In this document: one piece after another, positions 17,357 to 25,418 of the stretch
How positions within the stretch are numbered: the stretch's first letter is position 1
Layout: each line of letters opens with the position of its first letter
From: Piscicoccus intestinalis NBRC 104926
Lineage (GTDB): Bacteria > Actinomycetota > Actinomycetes > Actinomycetales > Dermatophilaceae
Assembly (NCBI RefSeq): GCF_001515525.1
Contig: NZ_BCNQ01000017.1
Span: 1-60,237 of the forward strand
Direction: 5' to 3'
DNA: 60,237 bases
Notes under the pieces: model-generated
Told to the model about the DNA's origin: nothing
The model's database searches: none
Seen by the model: only the letters and a program-made list of their open reading frames with translations
Position numbers and translations under genes: made by a program

Positions 17357-18625
17357 GTGTCCTCGCGCGTCTTCGTCTCCCGGCTGGCGAGCCTGTCCGT
17401 CTTCGACCCGCTGGGCGACCAGGTGGGTCGGGTACGCGACGTCATCGTCACGGTCAGCCCGCGGCGTCAGCGACCCCGCGTCATCGGCCTGACCGTCGAG
17501 GTCGCCGGCCGGCGCCGCGTTTTCGTGCCGATGACCCGCGTCACGAGCATCGACGGCGGCCAGGTCATCACCACCGGGCTGGTCAACATGCGCCGCTTCG
17601 AGCAGCGGCCCAACGAGACCCTCGTCATCGCCGAGGTCTTCGACCGCCAGGTCACCGTGCACGACGACGACGGCACCTACCCCGCGATCGTCGAAGACAT
17701 CGCCATCGAGAAGGAGCGGGTGCGCGACTGGTCCGTCGTCAAGGCCTTCGTGCGCAAGGGAGACGGTAGCCGCAGCTTCGGGGGCCTGGGCCGGCGTCGC
17801 GGCGAGACGCTCGTCGTGCCCATCGAGGAGGTCGCCGGCCTGCTCACCGCCGACGTCGACCAGGGCGCCGCCGGGCTGCTCGCCAACTACGACGACCTCA
17901 AGGCCGCCGACCTCGCCGAACTCATCCACGACCTCAAACCGAGCCGGCGCGTACAGGTGGCCGCCGCGCTCGACGACGAGAAGCTCGCCGACGTGCTTGA
18001 GGAGCTGCCCGAGGACGACCAGGTCGAGATCCTGGCGACCCTGGAGTCGGACCGCGCGGCCGACGTGCTCGAAGCCATGCAACCCGACGACGCCGCCGAC
18101 CTGCTCTCCGAGCTGTCTCCCGAGGCCCAGGAGCGCTACCTGCGCCTCATGGAGCCCGACGACGCGGCCGACCTGCGTCGGCTGCTGACGTACGAGGACG
18201 ACACCGCCGGTGGTCTGATGACCACCGACCCGGTCGTGCTGCCTCCGGAGGCGACGATCGCCGAGGCGCTCGCACTCGTGCGCCGCACCGAGATCTCCCC
18301 CGCGATCGCCGCGACGGTCTTCGTCTGCCGGGCGCCGCTGGAGACCCCGACCGGCCGCTACCTGGGCACGGTGCACATCCAGCGGATGCTGCGCGAACCC
18401 CCGCACGGCGCGGTCGGCGCGATCATCGACAAGGACATCGAGACGCTGACGCCCGACGCCTCGATCGGCAAGATCACCCGCACGTTGGCGACGTACAACC
18501 TCGTGTCGGTGCCGATCGTCGACGAAGACAACCACCTGCTCGGCGCCGTGACCGTCGACGACGTGCTCGACCAACTGCTGCCCGAGGACTGGCGTGGGGA
18601 GCGGCACGAGGTGAGCAATGACTGA
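17357..18625 (+). CDS. PRC-barrel, MgtE N-terminal and CBS domain protein (no transporter domain)
   Basis: A 422-residue soluble protein in three parts. Residues about 1-160 form a PRC-barrel-like region (FDPLGDQVGRVRDVIVTV, FVPMTRVTSIDG). Residues about 185-285 are MgtE_N helical repeats (LAELIHDLKPSRRVQVAAAL, VLEAMQPDDAADLL). The rest is a CBS pair (LMTTDPVVLPPEATIAEAL; YNLVSVPIVDEDNHLLGAV). No membrane channel domain of MgtE follows, so this looks like a magnesium- or nucleotide-sensing protein and not a transporter. The same combination next to a DUF1003 gene and mrp is a conserved actinobacterial arrangement. The start is GTG. The stop overlaps the next gene by 8 bases. Confidence 0.88.
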   Translation: MSSRVFVSRLASLSVFDPLGDQVGRVRDVIVTVSPRRQRPRVIGLTVEVAGRRRVFVPMTRVTSIDGGQVITTGLVNMRRFEQRPNETLVIAEVFDRQVTVHDDDGTYPAIVEDIAIEKERVRDWSVVKAFVRKGDGSRSFGGLGRRRGETLVVPIEEVAGLLTADVDQGAAGLLANYDDLKAADLAELIHDLKPSRRVQVAAALDDEKLADVLEELPEDDQVEILATLESDRAADVLEAMQPDDAADLLSELSPEAQERYLRLMEPDDAADLRRLLTYEDDTAGGLMTTDPVVLPPEATIAEALALVRRTEISPAIAATVFVCRAPLETPTGRYLGTVHIQRMLREPPHGAVGAIIDKDIETLTPDASIGKITRTLATYNLVSVPIVDEDNHLLGAVTVDDVLDQLLPEDWRGERHEVSND

Positions 18626-19259
18626 TGAAGCCCGGTTCGGGCGCCTCGACCAGCCCCGCGAGACGGGCCGCCGCATGTGGCGCCCGCGCACCATCAACTC
18701 CGAGCGCTTCGGCGTCATCGCCGAGGGGTTCGCGCGGTGGATGGGCACCGCGCAGTTCCTCATCTACATGTCGGTGTTCGTCGCGGCGTGGCTCGCCTGG
18801 AACACCCTCATGCCGGAGGCGGTGCAGTTCGACCCGCGCTCGCTGAACTACACCCTGCTCACCCTGATCCTCAGCCTGCAGGCCTCGTACGCCGCGCCCC
18901 TGATCCTGCTCGCGCAGAACCGCCAGGACGACCGCGACCGGGTGGCCCTGGAGCAGGACCGGGCCCGGGACGAGCGCAACCTCGCCGACACCGAGTACCT
19001 CACCCGCGAGGTCGCGGCCCTGCGGATCGCGCTGCGCGAGGTCGCCACCCGCGACTACGTGCGTTCCGAGTTGCGCGAACTGCTCGACGAATTGCGCGAC
19101 GAACTGCGTGAGGAGACCGAGCCGTCCCACGGGCGCACCCAGCAGGCCGCCGCCAAGGCCAAGTCGAAGGGCAAATCCACGCGGCCGGCGAAGAAGCGCT
19201 CCCCCGCGCCGGAGCGACCCGGCGGTGCGCCGGGCACCGATCCGACCGACCCGCAGTAG
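18618..19259 (+). CDS. DUF1003 family membrane protein
   Basis: A 213-residue protein with two central membrane helices (FLIYMSVFVAAWLAWNTLM and NYTLLTLILSLQASYAAPLI) and the DUF1003 signature ILLAQNRQDDRDRVALEQDR directly after them. A charged, coiled-coil-prone segment follows (RELLDELRDELREETE), and the tail is Lys/Pro-rich and disordered (KAKSKGKSTRPAKKR). The function is unknown. It overlaps the MgtE-N/CBS gene by 8 bases, which implies coupled expression, and a joint role in magnesium or membrane homeostasis is a reasonable guess. The mrp gene follows after 65 bases. Confidence 0.9.
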   Translation: MTDEARFGRLDQPRETGRRMWRPRTINSERFGVIAEGFARWMGTAQFLIYMSVFVAAWLAWNTLMPEAVQFDPRSLNYTLLTLILSLQASYAAPLILLAQNRQDDRDRVALEQDRARDERNLADTEYLTREVAALRIALREVATRDYVRSELRELLDELRDELREETEPSHGRTQQAAAKAKSKGKSTRPAKKRSPAPERPGGAPGTDPTDPQ

Positions 19260-19324
19260 CCCGGTCGCCCGCGATCGGGACCACCCGAGGCGGGCGAAGT
19301 GAACGTCTCGTTACAGTTGGGCCC

Positions 19325-20458
19325 ATGGCTGCCCCCACACGTGACGCCCTGTTCGAGGCCCTCTCGACGGTGGAAGACCCGGAGATCCACCGCCCGATCA
19401 CCGACATCGGCATGGTCGGGGATCTGTCGTGCGACGACTCCGGTGCCGTGTCGGTGACCGTGTTGCTCACCGTCTCCGGATGCCCGTTGAAGTCGACGCT
19501 GGAGCGCGACACCCGGCAGGCCTTGGCCGGTGTCGAGGGCGTGACCTCGGTGGACGTCAAGCTCGGCGTCATGAGCGACGAGCAGCGCGCGGCGTTGCGC
19601 CAGCAGCTGCGCGGCGGACAGGCCGAGCGCGAGGTGCCGTTCGCGCGGCCCGACTCCCTGACCCGGGTGTACGCGGTCGCCTCCGGCAAGGGCGGCGTCG
19701 GCAAGTCGTCGGTGACGAGCAACCTCGCCGTCGCCCTCGCCGAGCAGGGCCTGACGGTGGGCGTCGTCGACGCCGACATCTACGGCTTCTCGATCCCACG
19801 CATGCTCGGCGTCGACCGGGCCCCGACGCAGGTCGACGACATGATCATGCCGCCGGAGGCGCAGGGCGTGCGGGTCATCTCGGTCGGCATGTTCGTGCCC
19901 GGCAACCAGCCGGTCGTCTGGCGCGGCCCGATGCTGCACCGGGCCCTGCAGCAGTTCCTCTCCGACGTCTACTGGGGCGACCTCGACGTGCTCCTGCTCG
20001 ACCTGCCGCCCGGCACCGGCGACGTCGCGATCTCCGTGGCGCAGCTCATCCCCGGCACCGAGATCATCGTCGTCACCACCCCCCAGCAGGCCGCGGCCGA
20101 GGTGGCCGAGCGGGCCGGCGCGATCGCGGTGCAGACCCACCAGCGGGTCGTCGGGGTCATTGAGAACATGTCGTGGCTCGAACTGCCTGACGGCTCCCGG
20201 CAGGAGCTTTTCGGCTCCGGTGGCGGTCACCGGGTGGCCGAGTCGCTGACCCGCATCGTCGGGCACGACGTGCCGCTACTCGGTCAGATCCCGCTCGACA
20301 TGAAGCTGCGCGAGGGCGCCGACAAGGGCGCGCCGGTGGTCTCCTCCGCCGCCGACAGCCCGTCCGGCGTCGCTCTGCGCGGCATCGCCCGCAGCCTCGG
20401 TTCGCGCTCCCGCGGGCTGTCCGGCCGCAAGCTCGGGCTCACCCCGACCTCTCGCTGA
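19325..20458 (+). CDS. mrp: Mrp/ApbC family ATP-binding iron-sulfur carrier protein
   Basis: A 377-residue P-loop ATPase that loads or transfers Fe-S clusters. The N-terminal MIP18/DUF59 domain spans residues 1-85 (VEDPEIHRPITDIGMV, LLTVSGCPL). The deviant Walker A GKGGVGKSS is at 121-129, followed by DADIYGFSIPRMLG, LLLDLPPGTGD and VIENMSW. The CPHC pair seen in many homologues after ENMS is missing here; the text reads LELPDGSRQELFG, as is usual in actinobacterial Mrp, so cluster binding must use other residues or the protein acts as a chaperone. The ATG at 19325 is preceded by TTACAGTTGGGCC. It converges with tatB. Confidence 0.93.
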   Translation: MAAPTRDALFEALSTVEDPEIHRPITDIGMVGDLSCDDSGAVSVTVLLTVSGCPLKSTLERDTRQALAGVEGVTSVDVKLGVMSDEQRAALRQQLRGGQAEREVPFARPDSLTRVYAVASGKGGVGKSSVTSNLAVALAEQGLTVGVVDADIYGFSIPRMLGVDRAPTQVDDMIMPPEAQGVRVISVGMFVPGNQPVVWRGPMLHRALQQFLSDVYWGDLDVLLLDLPPGTGDVAISVAQLIPGTEIIVVTTPQQAAAEVAERAGAIAVQTHQRVVGVIENMSWLELPDGSRQELFGSGGGHRVAESLTRIVGHDVPLLGQIPLDMKLREGADKGAPVVSSAADSPSGVALRGIARSLGSRSRGLSGRKLGLTPTSR

Positions 20459-20499
20459 GTTCCGGCGAGGCCGAGGTCGCCGACGACGGGCGCGCCGCC

Positions 20500-20964
20500 T
20501 CAGGTCGCGTCGTCGTCGAAGGGGACCGGCTGCGCCGGGTCGTGCAGTTGCGCATAGCCCGGCGCGCGCACGGAGCCGCTCCGGGCAGGCGAACTACCTT
20601 CTCTCCCAGCGGACCCCGAACTGCCCGAGCCCCCGGAGCCGGTGCCGACGGAATCGGCGGGCTCGGCCTTGGTGTCGGCTGACGTCGTGTCCTGAGGCGA
20701 GGCGTTCTCCCACGTCTCGGCGAGGGCGTCGCGCACGATCCGGCGCGGGTCGTACTGGCGGGGGTCGTAGGCGGACCAGTCGACGTCGTCGAACTCCGGG
20801 CCCATCTGGTCGCGCAGCTGGGTCTTCGCGCCGTCGGCGAGCTTCTTGAGGTCGCGAATGCCCTGGCGCAGCCGGGCGACGTACTCGGGGAGCCGCTCGG
20901 GACCGATGACGAGCAACGCCACGACGACGATGATGACGAGTTCCCAGCCGTTGATGTCGAACAC
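20500..20964 (-). CDS. tatB: Sec-independent protein translocase subunit TatB
   Basis: A 154-residue membrane protein of the twin-arginine export system, which carries folded proteins across the membrane together with TatA and TatC. One N-terminal helix (WELVIIVVVALLVIGPERLP) is followed by the amphipathic segment (VARLRQGIRDLKKLADGAK) and a disordered Ser/Gly/Pro tail. The GP pair after the helix is the family hallmark. The GTG at 20964 is supported by GGAGGAGG upstream; the in-frame TTG at 21015 is not. It lies downstream of sigE on the same strand after a 142-base gap, which is where rseA and htrA genes often sit in relatives. They are absent. Confidence 0.92.
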   Translation of the reverse strand: MFDINGWELVIIVVVALLVIGPERLPEYVARLRQGIRDLKKLADGAKTQLRDQMGPEFDDVDWSAYDPRQYDPRRIVRDALAETWENASPQDTTSADTKAEPADSVGTGSGGSGSSGSAGREGSSPARSGSVRAPGYAQLHDPAQPVPFDDDAT

Positions 20965-21106
20965 GCCGCCTCCTCCCGCGCACCGGACGTCACGTGGCCG
21001 CAAACGGCCCCTCAAGCCTCTCGCAGCCCCCGGTCATCCTGACAGGTGGACGGAACGACCGGAGCGCCGGCCCACCGACGCTCCCGAAAGGCGCCCGCAG
21101 TCGACG

Positions 21107-21820
21107 CTACATCGAGGGAACGACGCGCCCCAGACCGAAGCTCGGGGCCGGGATGCGCACCGGAGGCCGGGTGGCGCGGGAGCGCGCCGACGTCGGGGCG
21201 CGGTGCGCGAGGGCCTCGCGCAGCTGGGCGCGGCCGCGGTGGATGCGGGAGCGCACGGTGCCGAGTTTGATGTCGAGCACCTCGGCGATCTCCTCGTACG
21301 TCAGGCCCTCGATGTCGCACAGCACGACGGCGGCCCGGAAGTCGGGGGCGAGGGCGTCGAGGGCCCGCTGCACGTCGTCGTCGAAGTGCGTGTCGTCGTA
21401 GGTCTGAGCGGGGCCGGCGGAGCGGGAGGGCAGCCGCGCCGCGGCCTCCTCGGACAGCGCGTCGAACCGGATCCGCTGCTTGCGGCGCATGCGGTCGAGA
21501 AACAGGTTGGTCGTGATCCGGTGCAGCCAGCCCTCGAAGGTGCCGGGGCGGTAGCTGTCGAGCGAGCGGAAGACGCGGATGAACACGTCGTGCGTGAGGT
21601 CTTCGGCGTCGTGCACGTTGCCGGTGAGGCGGTACGCGAGCCGGTAGACCCGGGCGGAGTGCTCCTGCACGATCTCTTCCCAGGTGGGCGGCACCCAGTC
21701 CGGCTCCGCGTCGGGCGCGACGGCACCGGCGGCGCTCACATCGGCGGCGCTCGCGGAACGTGCGAGCGGGGCCTCGTCGGTCTCGCGAGGACCGGCGAGG
21801 ATCGGCTCGGTGGTGGTCAC
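21107..21820 (-). CDS. sigE: ECF RNA polymerase sigma factor, SigE-type
   Basis: A 237-residue extracytoplasmic-function sigma factor. Region 2 is complete ([54 protein letters not shown]), and so is region 4 ([39 protein letters not shown]). About 40 extra N-terminal residues are Ala/Pro-rich, as in SigE of mycobacteria, which responds to envelope stress. The GTG at 21820 has AAGGA 5 bases upstream. Its neighbours (tatB and mrp on one side, an O-methyltransferase divergently on the other) match the sigE locus of other actinobacteria. No zinc-binding anti-sigma gene follows, so its control must be encoded elsewhere or differ. Confidence 0.93.
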   Translation of the reverse strand: MTTTEPILAGPRETDEAPLARSASAADVSAAGAVAPDAEPDWVPPTWEEIVQEHSARVYRLAYRLTGNVHDAEDLTHDVFIRVFRSLDSYRPGTFEGWLHRITTNLFLDRMRRKQRIRFDALSEEAAARLPSRSAGPAQTYDDTHFDDDVQRALDALAPDFRAAVVLCDIEGLTYEEIAEVLDIKLGTVRSRIHRGRAQLREALAHRAPTSARSRATRPPVRIPAPSFGLGRVVPSM

Positions 21821-21904
21821 GTCAATCCTTCTCGGTCGAGACCGCCCGGTTGTTACCGGGACGTAGGGGTCATCATGCCGGGCGAGGCTGGAAACCCGCT
21901 GTGC

Positions 21905-21918
21905 GTTTGTGGACAAAC
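21905..21918. promoter_or_regulatory. inverted repeat upstream of sigE
   Basis: GTTTGTGGACAAAC is a perfect 6-bp inverted repeat with a 2-base centre. It lies 85 bases before the sigE start, in the 298-base gap shared with the divergent O-methyltransferase gene. It could be a dimeric repressor site; the regulator is unknown. No other clear motif was seen in the gap. Confidence 0.35.
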
Positions 21919-22118
21919 ACGTAAGTCTTGAGTCGGCAATCCCCCCTGTGGACGATGCGGCGCCGCGACCGCCGACGAGCCGGCCGACGCGCCGCCCGGA
22001 CGACACGCAGCGCAGGTCGGAGGGCGGGTGCGCGGCGGTCTAGGCTGGGCGGCGCGTCGGGCGTCTGACGCAGACCGACTCCGGCGCCGACGCCGCGACG
22101 AGCAGAGAGGACCGCCGC

Positions 22119-22751
22119 ATGAGCGTGCAGAAGCCGGCGAGCTGGAGCTACGCCGAAGACTTCCTCACGGAGCCCGACGAACTCGAGGCCGCGCGCCGCC
22201 GCGGTGAGGAGCTGGGCTGCACGCCGGTCAGCGTCGCCGCGGGAGCCGCGCTGCGGCTGCTCGCGGGGGCGTTGCGGGCCCGCACGGTCTGCGAGATCGG
22301 CACCGGCGCGGGCGTCTCAGGGCTGTGGCTGCTCGGCGGCATGGCCCCCGAGGGCGTGTTGACGACCATCGACGTCGAGCCGGCCAACCAGCGGGCGGCC
22401 CGCACGGCCTTCCGCGCCGCCGGCATCGCCCCGCAACGCACGCGGGTGATCATGGGCAACGCGCTGGCCGTGCTGCCGCGTCTCGCCGACGGCGCGTACG
22501 ACCTCGTGTTCGTCGACGCCCGCAAGCTGGAGTACCCGCAGTACGTCGAGCAGGGGCTGCGGCTGCTGCGCAGCGGCGGCGTGCTCGCCCTCGACAACAT
22601 GCTCTGGCACGACCGGGTCGCCGACCCGACCGCGCGGGACGAGACGACGACGGCCCTGCGCGACCTCGGCAAGGCGCTGCGCTCCGACGACCGTGTGCAG
22701 CCCACGCTGCTGCCGGTCGGAGACGGGTTGTTCGCGGCCGTCAAACGCTGA
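22119..22751 (+). CDS. O-methyltransferase, class I SAM-dependent family 3
   Basis: A 210-residue enzyme that moves a methyl group from S-adenosylmethionine to a hydroxyl acceptor. The SAM motif I is CEIGTGAGVSGLWLL. LTTIDVEPANQRAART gives the acidic ribose ligand, and YDLVFVDARKLEYPQYVEQG with VLALDNMLWHDRV are the metal-binding segments of the catechol-OMT-like group. The ATG at 22119 is preceded by AGAGAGGACCGCCGC. The gene is divergent from sigE, the same position as its homologues in mycobacteria. The acceptor substrate is unknown. A terminator follows at 22783. Confidence 0.9.
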   Translation: MSVQKPASWSYAEDFLTEPDELEAARRRGEELGCTPVSVAAGAALRLLAGALRARTVCEIGTGAGVSGLWLLGGMAPEGVLTTIDVEPANQRAARTAFRAAGIAPQRTRVIMGNALAVLPRLADGAYDLVFVDARKLEYPQYVEQGLRLLRSGGVLALDNMLWHDRVADPTARDETTTALRDLGKALRSDDRVQPTLLPVGDGLFAAVKR

Positions 22752-22782
22752 GCCGGCCCGCAGCCGCGGGTGCAGACGGCGA

Positions 22783-22815
22783 AAGCCCCCGCTCCGGCTG
22801 CGGTGCGGGGGCCTT
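22783..22815. terminator. hairpin terminator after the O-methyltransferase gene
   Basis: AAGCCCCCGC pairs with GCGGGGGCCTT around a 12-base loop. It lies 31 bases after the O-methyltransferase stop and before the convergent DUF3117 gene. Confidence 0.7.
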
Positions 22816-22900
22816 GCTGGTGTCGGTCGTGCCGCGTCCTCAGCAGTCGTCAGCGGTGGTCACTGGCCGTCGGTGGGACGAGGCGGTGGCGCGCCGGGCG

Positions 22901-23077
22901 TCAGCTGGGCACGGCCTCGCAGCCCTGGATCGCCTTGCCGAGGTTCGCGGCCTCTTCGGGGGTCATCTCGACGACCAGGCGGCCGCCGCCCTCGATCGGC
23001 ATGCGCAGCACGATGCCGCGGCCCTCCTTGGTGACCTCGAGCGGTCCGTCACCGGTGCGAGGCTTCATTGCGGCCAT
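22901..23077 (-). CDS. DUF3117 family small protein
   Basis: A 58-residue protein that matches the highly conserved actinobacterial DUF3117 family over its whole length (MAAMKPRTGDGPLEVTKEGR, then GGRLVVEMTPEEAANLG). The ATG at 23077 is chosen because family members start with MAAMKPRTG and because GAAGGG lies 7 bases upstream; an upstream in-frame ATG would add five residues. It is soluble and without known function. It is probably monocistronic: the next gene on this strand is separated by 194 bases that contain an inverted repeat. Confidence 0.93.
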   Translation of the reverse strand: MAAMKPRTGDGPLEVTKEGRGIVLRMPIEGGGRLVVEMTPEEAANLGKAIQGCEAVPS

Positions 23078-23172
23078 TCGTTTCCCTTCCATCGAGCTGG
23101 GGTCTCATCCCTCTGGGCCGTGCGCCGCCCGCGGAAACCGGGAAGACCCCGAGCGGGAGAGGCCCCGCCGCG

Positions 23173-23186
23173 AACGCACATGCGTT
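23173..23186. promoter_or_regulatory. inverted repeat upstream of the DUF3117 gene
   Basis: AACGCACATGCGTT is a 6-bp perfect inverted repeat with a CA centre, about 95 bases before the DUF3117 start and just after the end of the mannosyltransferase-like gene. It could be an operator; no regulator is implied by the neighbours. Confidence 0.3.
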
Positions 23187-23271
23187 TCCATTATCGCGCG
23201 TGCCCGCGCCAGGACGAAATTGGCCCACCGTGTCCAGGCTGTGAAATTCGGTGTCAGCGGTCGTCGGCCGA

Positions 23272-24708
23272 TCACGGCGGGTCGTCGGCGGGCGGGGTGA
23301 ACTGCCAGATCTCCCAGATCCACCACACCTGGGCGAGCATGCCGATGACGACCCAGATGATCGTCCACCGCACGAGCTTGCTCGTCGTCAGGCGCCGCAC
23401 CCGACGCAGCGTCGTGTGCCGTCCCGCGGGCTCGTCGCCGTCGTCGGCCCGCCCCTCCTGGTCGGCCAGCGGATCCTGCCCGGGGCGGCCCCACCCGGCT
23501 CCGATGAGCACGAGCGTCCACGGGAACAGCGGGATGAGGTAGCGGTAGATGCTCGAGGTCGGGTCCATGAAGGCGAACAGGTAGGCGGGGTAGGCCAGGC
23601 ACCAGGCCCGCATCTGCGCGCCGAGGGCACGCGCCCACGGCCCCGCGGCGATCGAGAACGCCGCGAGGGCCAGCACGAGCAGCGCCACGGCGGCCCCGGC
23701 GGCCGAGCCGGTGACCATCCGCGCGCTGTACCACCACGGCAGGAACGGCTGGATCTCGTCGTAGGCGCGCCACGCCGTCATCGACTCGGTGTAGCCCTGC
23801 GGGTTGCCGGTGCCGATCCACACGATGAGTGGCCAGATGCCCGCCGACAGTCCGCACGCGAAGAGCGCCGCGCCCATCGCGACGTACTCCCGGGTGGGCA
23901 CCGGCTCCTCGTGCCGCCGGCGCCAACGCAGGAACACCGACACGAGCGCGACGATCCCCAGCGGCATCGCGATCGGCCGGCTCAGGCCGGTGAGCACCGC
24001 GATGCCTGCGGCGATCCACCATCGTCGTTTCGTCAGCGCCAGCAGCACGCCGCACAGCAGCACCATGGCGATCGACTCGGTGTAGGCCACCTGCAGCATG
24101 GAGGCGGTGATCATGCTCGACCAGACGGCGACGCCGGCGAGGGCGACGCGCGGGCCGACCTTGTCGCGCAGCAGGATCGAGATGAGCACGGCCGCGAGCG
24201 CGCCGAACAGCAGCGAGATCGTCGACCCGACGAGCGCGAAGCCGCCGCCGGTGATGGCCATGACGGTCCTGGTCATCATCGGGAACATCGGGTAGAACGC
24301 CCACGGGTTCTGCCACAGCTTTCCGCTGTCCGGGTCGCGGGGCAGGATCGCCGGATACCCGTCCTCGACGATCTGGCGGTACCAGAAGGCGTCCCACAGC
24401 ACGGTCATCCGCAGGTAGCCGTGCTCGTTCTCGAACCACACGACGTCGACCTGGTGCAGGCCGACGAGGTAGAGGACGATCCCGGAGAACAGTCGCGCGG
24501 CGAAGTAGACGCCGAGCACGGCCGCGAAGAACGTCACCGGCCGCTGGTACCAGCGCCTCCCGTGGCCGTCGCCGGAGCCGGTGGGCTCGCCGGAGGCGCT
24601 GGCCTCGGTGGCCACTGGGTCGATGGGATCGCCCGGGTGGGCGGCGGTGGCGCCGCGGGGGCCGTCGCCGGCGGGGGTCGAGTCGCTGGAGTCGATGCGG
24701 TCGTTCAC
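23272..24708 (-). CDS. GT-C fold mannosyltransferase-like membrane protein (PIG-V type)
   Basis: A 478-residue integral membrane protein with about ten hydrophobic helices. After a disordered N-terminus of 50 residues comes the first helix (TFFAAVLGVYFAARLFSGIV), then the luminal/extracytoplasmic segment WDAFWYRQIVEDGYP. This W-D-x-W-Y pattern is typical of PIG-V-like GT-C glycosyltransferases that use polyprenyl-phosphate sugars. NPWAFYPMFPMMTR and PTSSIYRYLIPLFPWTLVLI are other family-like segments. The acceptor is unknown; protein or lipoglycan mannosylation is likely. The start is GTG, with a poor ribosome site. The gene upstream on this strand (24880) encodes a DivIVA-domain protein. Confidence 0.78.
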   Translation of the reverse strand: MNDRIDSSDSTPAGDGPRGATAAHPGDPIDPVATEASASGEPTGSGDGHGRRWYQRPVTFFAAVLGVYFAARLFSGIVLYLVGLHQVDVVWFENEHGYLRMTVLWDAFWYRQIVEDGYPAILPRDPDSGKLWQNPWAFYPMFPMMTRTVMAITGGGFALVGSTISLLFGALAAVLISILLRDKVGPRVALAGVAVWSSMITASMLQVAYTESIAMVLLCGVLLALTKRRWWIAAGIAVLTGLSRPIAMPLGIVALVSVFLRWRRRHEEPVPTREYVAMGAALFACGLSAGIWPLIVWIGTGNPQGYTESMTAWRAYDEIQPFLPWWYSARMVTGSAAGAAVALLVLALAAFSIAAGPWARALGAQMRAWCLAYPAYLFAFMDPTSSIYRYLIPLFPWTLVLIGAGWGRPGQDPLADQEGRADDGDEPAGRHTTLRRVRRLTTSKLVRWTIIWVVIGMLAQVWWIWEIWQFTPPADDPP

Positions 24709-24879
24709 GGGCGTCGCGCCCTGCCTCGGTCGAGTCGGTCGCCCCGCTCGCTCCGGTCGGTCCGGTCGGCCTGCTGCCCCACGCTCGGCTCCTTCTGCTC
24801 TGTCGGACCCCGGGTTCCCTGTGCGTCCCGAGCTGGTCGTTGCCGCGCTGCCTCACTCCCCATCATCGCTCCGTCCAGC

Positions 24880-25308
24880 CTACTGATCGTCGTCCGGGGC
24901 CTGCTCGCGCCGGAGCCGCTCGTCGTGAGGTCCGTGGTGTCCCGACGGGTCGAGAGTTCCGGACGGGCCGTTGGGTCCGAGTGTTCTGGGCGGCCCGGAA
25001 GGTCGGGACAGGGCGCGCAGCCCGGTCGCGCCGTCGGCGCGCAGCATCCGGATCTCGTCGTGGGCGGCGATCAGTTCGGCCTCCAGGCGCTCGAGCACGT
25101 CGTCGACCTGGTCCATCCGGTAGCCGCGGACCACGGTGTCGAAGCGCACCCCCTCGATGTCGGCGGGGGTCACGGGGCCGGTGGGCAGACCGCCTCCCAT
25201 GCTCGTCGTCGCCGGGGCGGCGTGCAGGCTGACCCGCCCGCGGGCGAGGAGCAGCGCGGCCACGAGACCGACGATGAGCGCCAAGGTCACCAAGAGCAGC
25301 ACGATCAC
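24880..25308 (-). CDS. membrane-anchored DivIVA-domain protein
   Basis: A 142-residue protein with an N-terminal membrane helix (MIVLLLVTLALIVGLVAALL) and a short DivIVA-like motif at about residues 52-80 (IEGVRFDTVVRGYRMDQVDD), followed by a predicted helix (VLERLEAELIAAHDEIRML). The tail is rich in Gly/Pro/His. DivIVA domains bind curved membranes and organise polar growth or septation in actinobacteria; this short anchored form could be an accessory factor. The GTG at 25308 is the only start that keeps the whole membrane helix. The similar short protein next to a LOG-type gene in mycobacterial relatives supports it being real. Confidence 0.75.
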   Translation of the reverse strand: MIVLLLVTLALIVGLVAALLLARGRVSLHAAPATTSMGGGLPTGPVTPADIEGVRFDTVVRGYRMDQVDDVLERLEAELIAAHDEIRMLRADGATGLRALSRPSGPPRTLGPNGPSGTLDPSGHHGPHDERLRREQAPDDDQ

Positions 25309-25391
25309 GTGCCGTATGGTGCCATGCCCAGCTGCGGCCCGGCCGCGCGCCCGCCGTCACCGCCGTGTCGAGACCGAGCCGGCGCGCTCCG

Positions 25392-25418
25392 GCTACTCGA
25401 GCTACTCGGGCTACTCAG
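25392..25418. repeat. 9-bp tandem repeat, three units, over a stop codon
   Basis: The units are GCTACTCGA, GCTACTCGG and GCTACTCAG. The TAG stop of the LOG-family gene (minus strand, 25411-25413) lies in the last unit, so the array extends outward from the gene end. Confidence 0.9.

Noticed and set aside
21821-22118. SigE-type autoregulatory promoter before sigE
   Set aside because: GGAAAC-like and GTT-like pieces occur, but on the strand and spacing that do not fit transcription into sigE.
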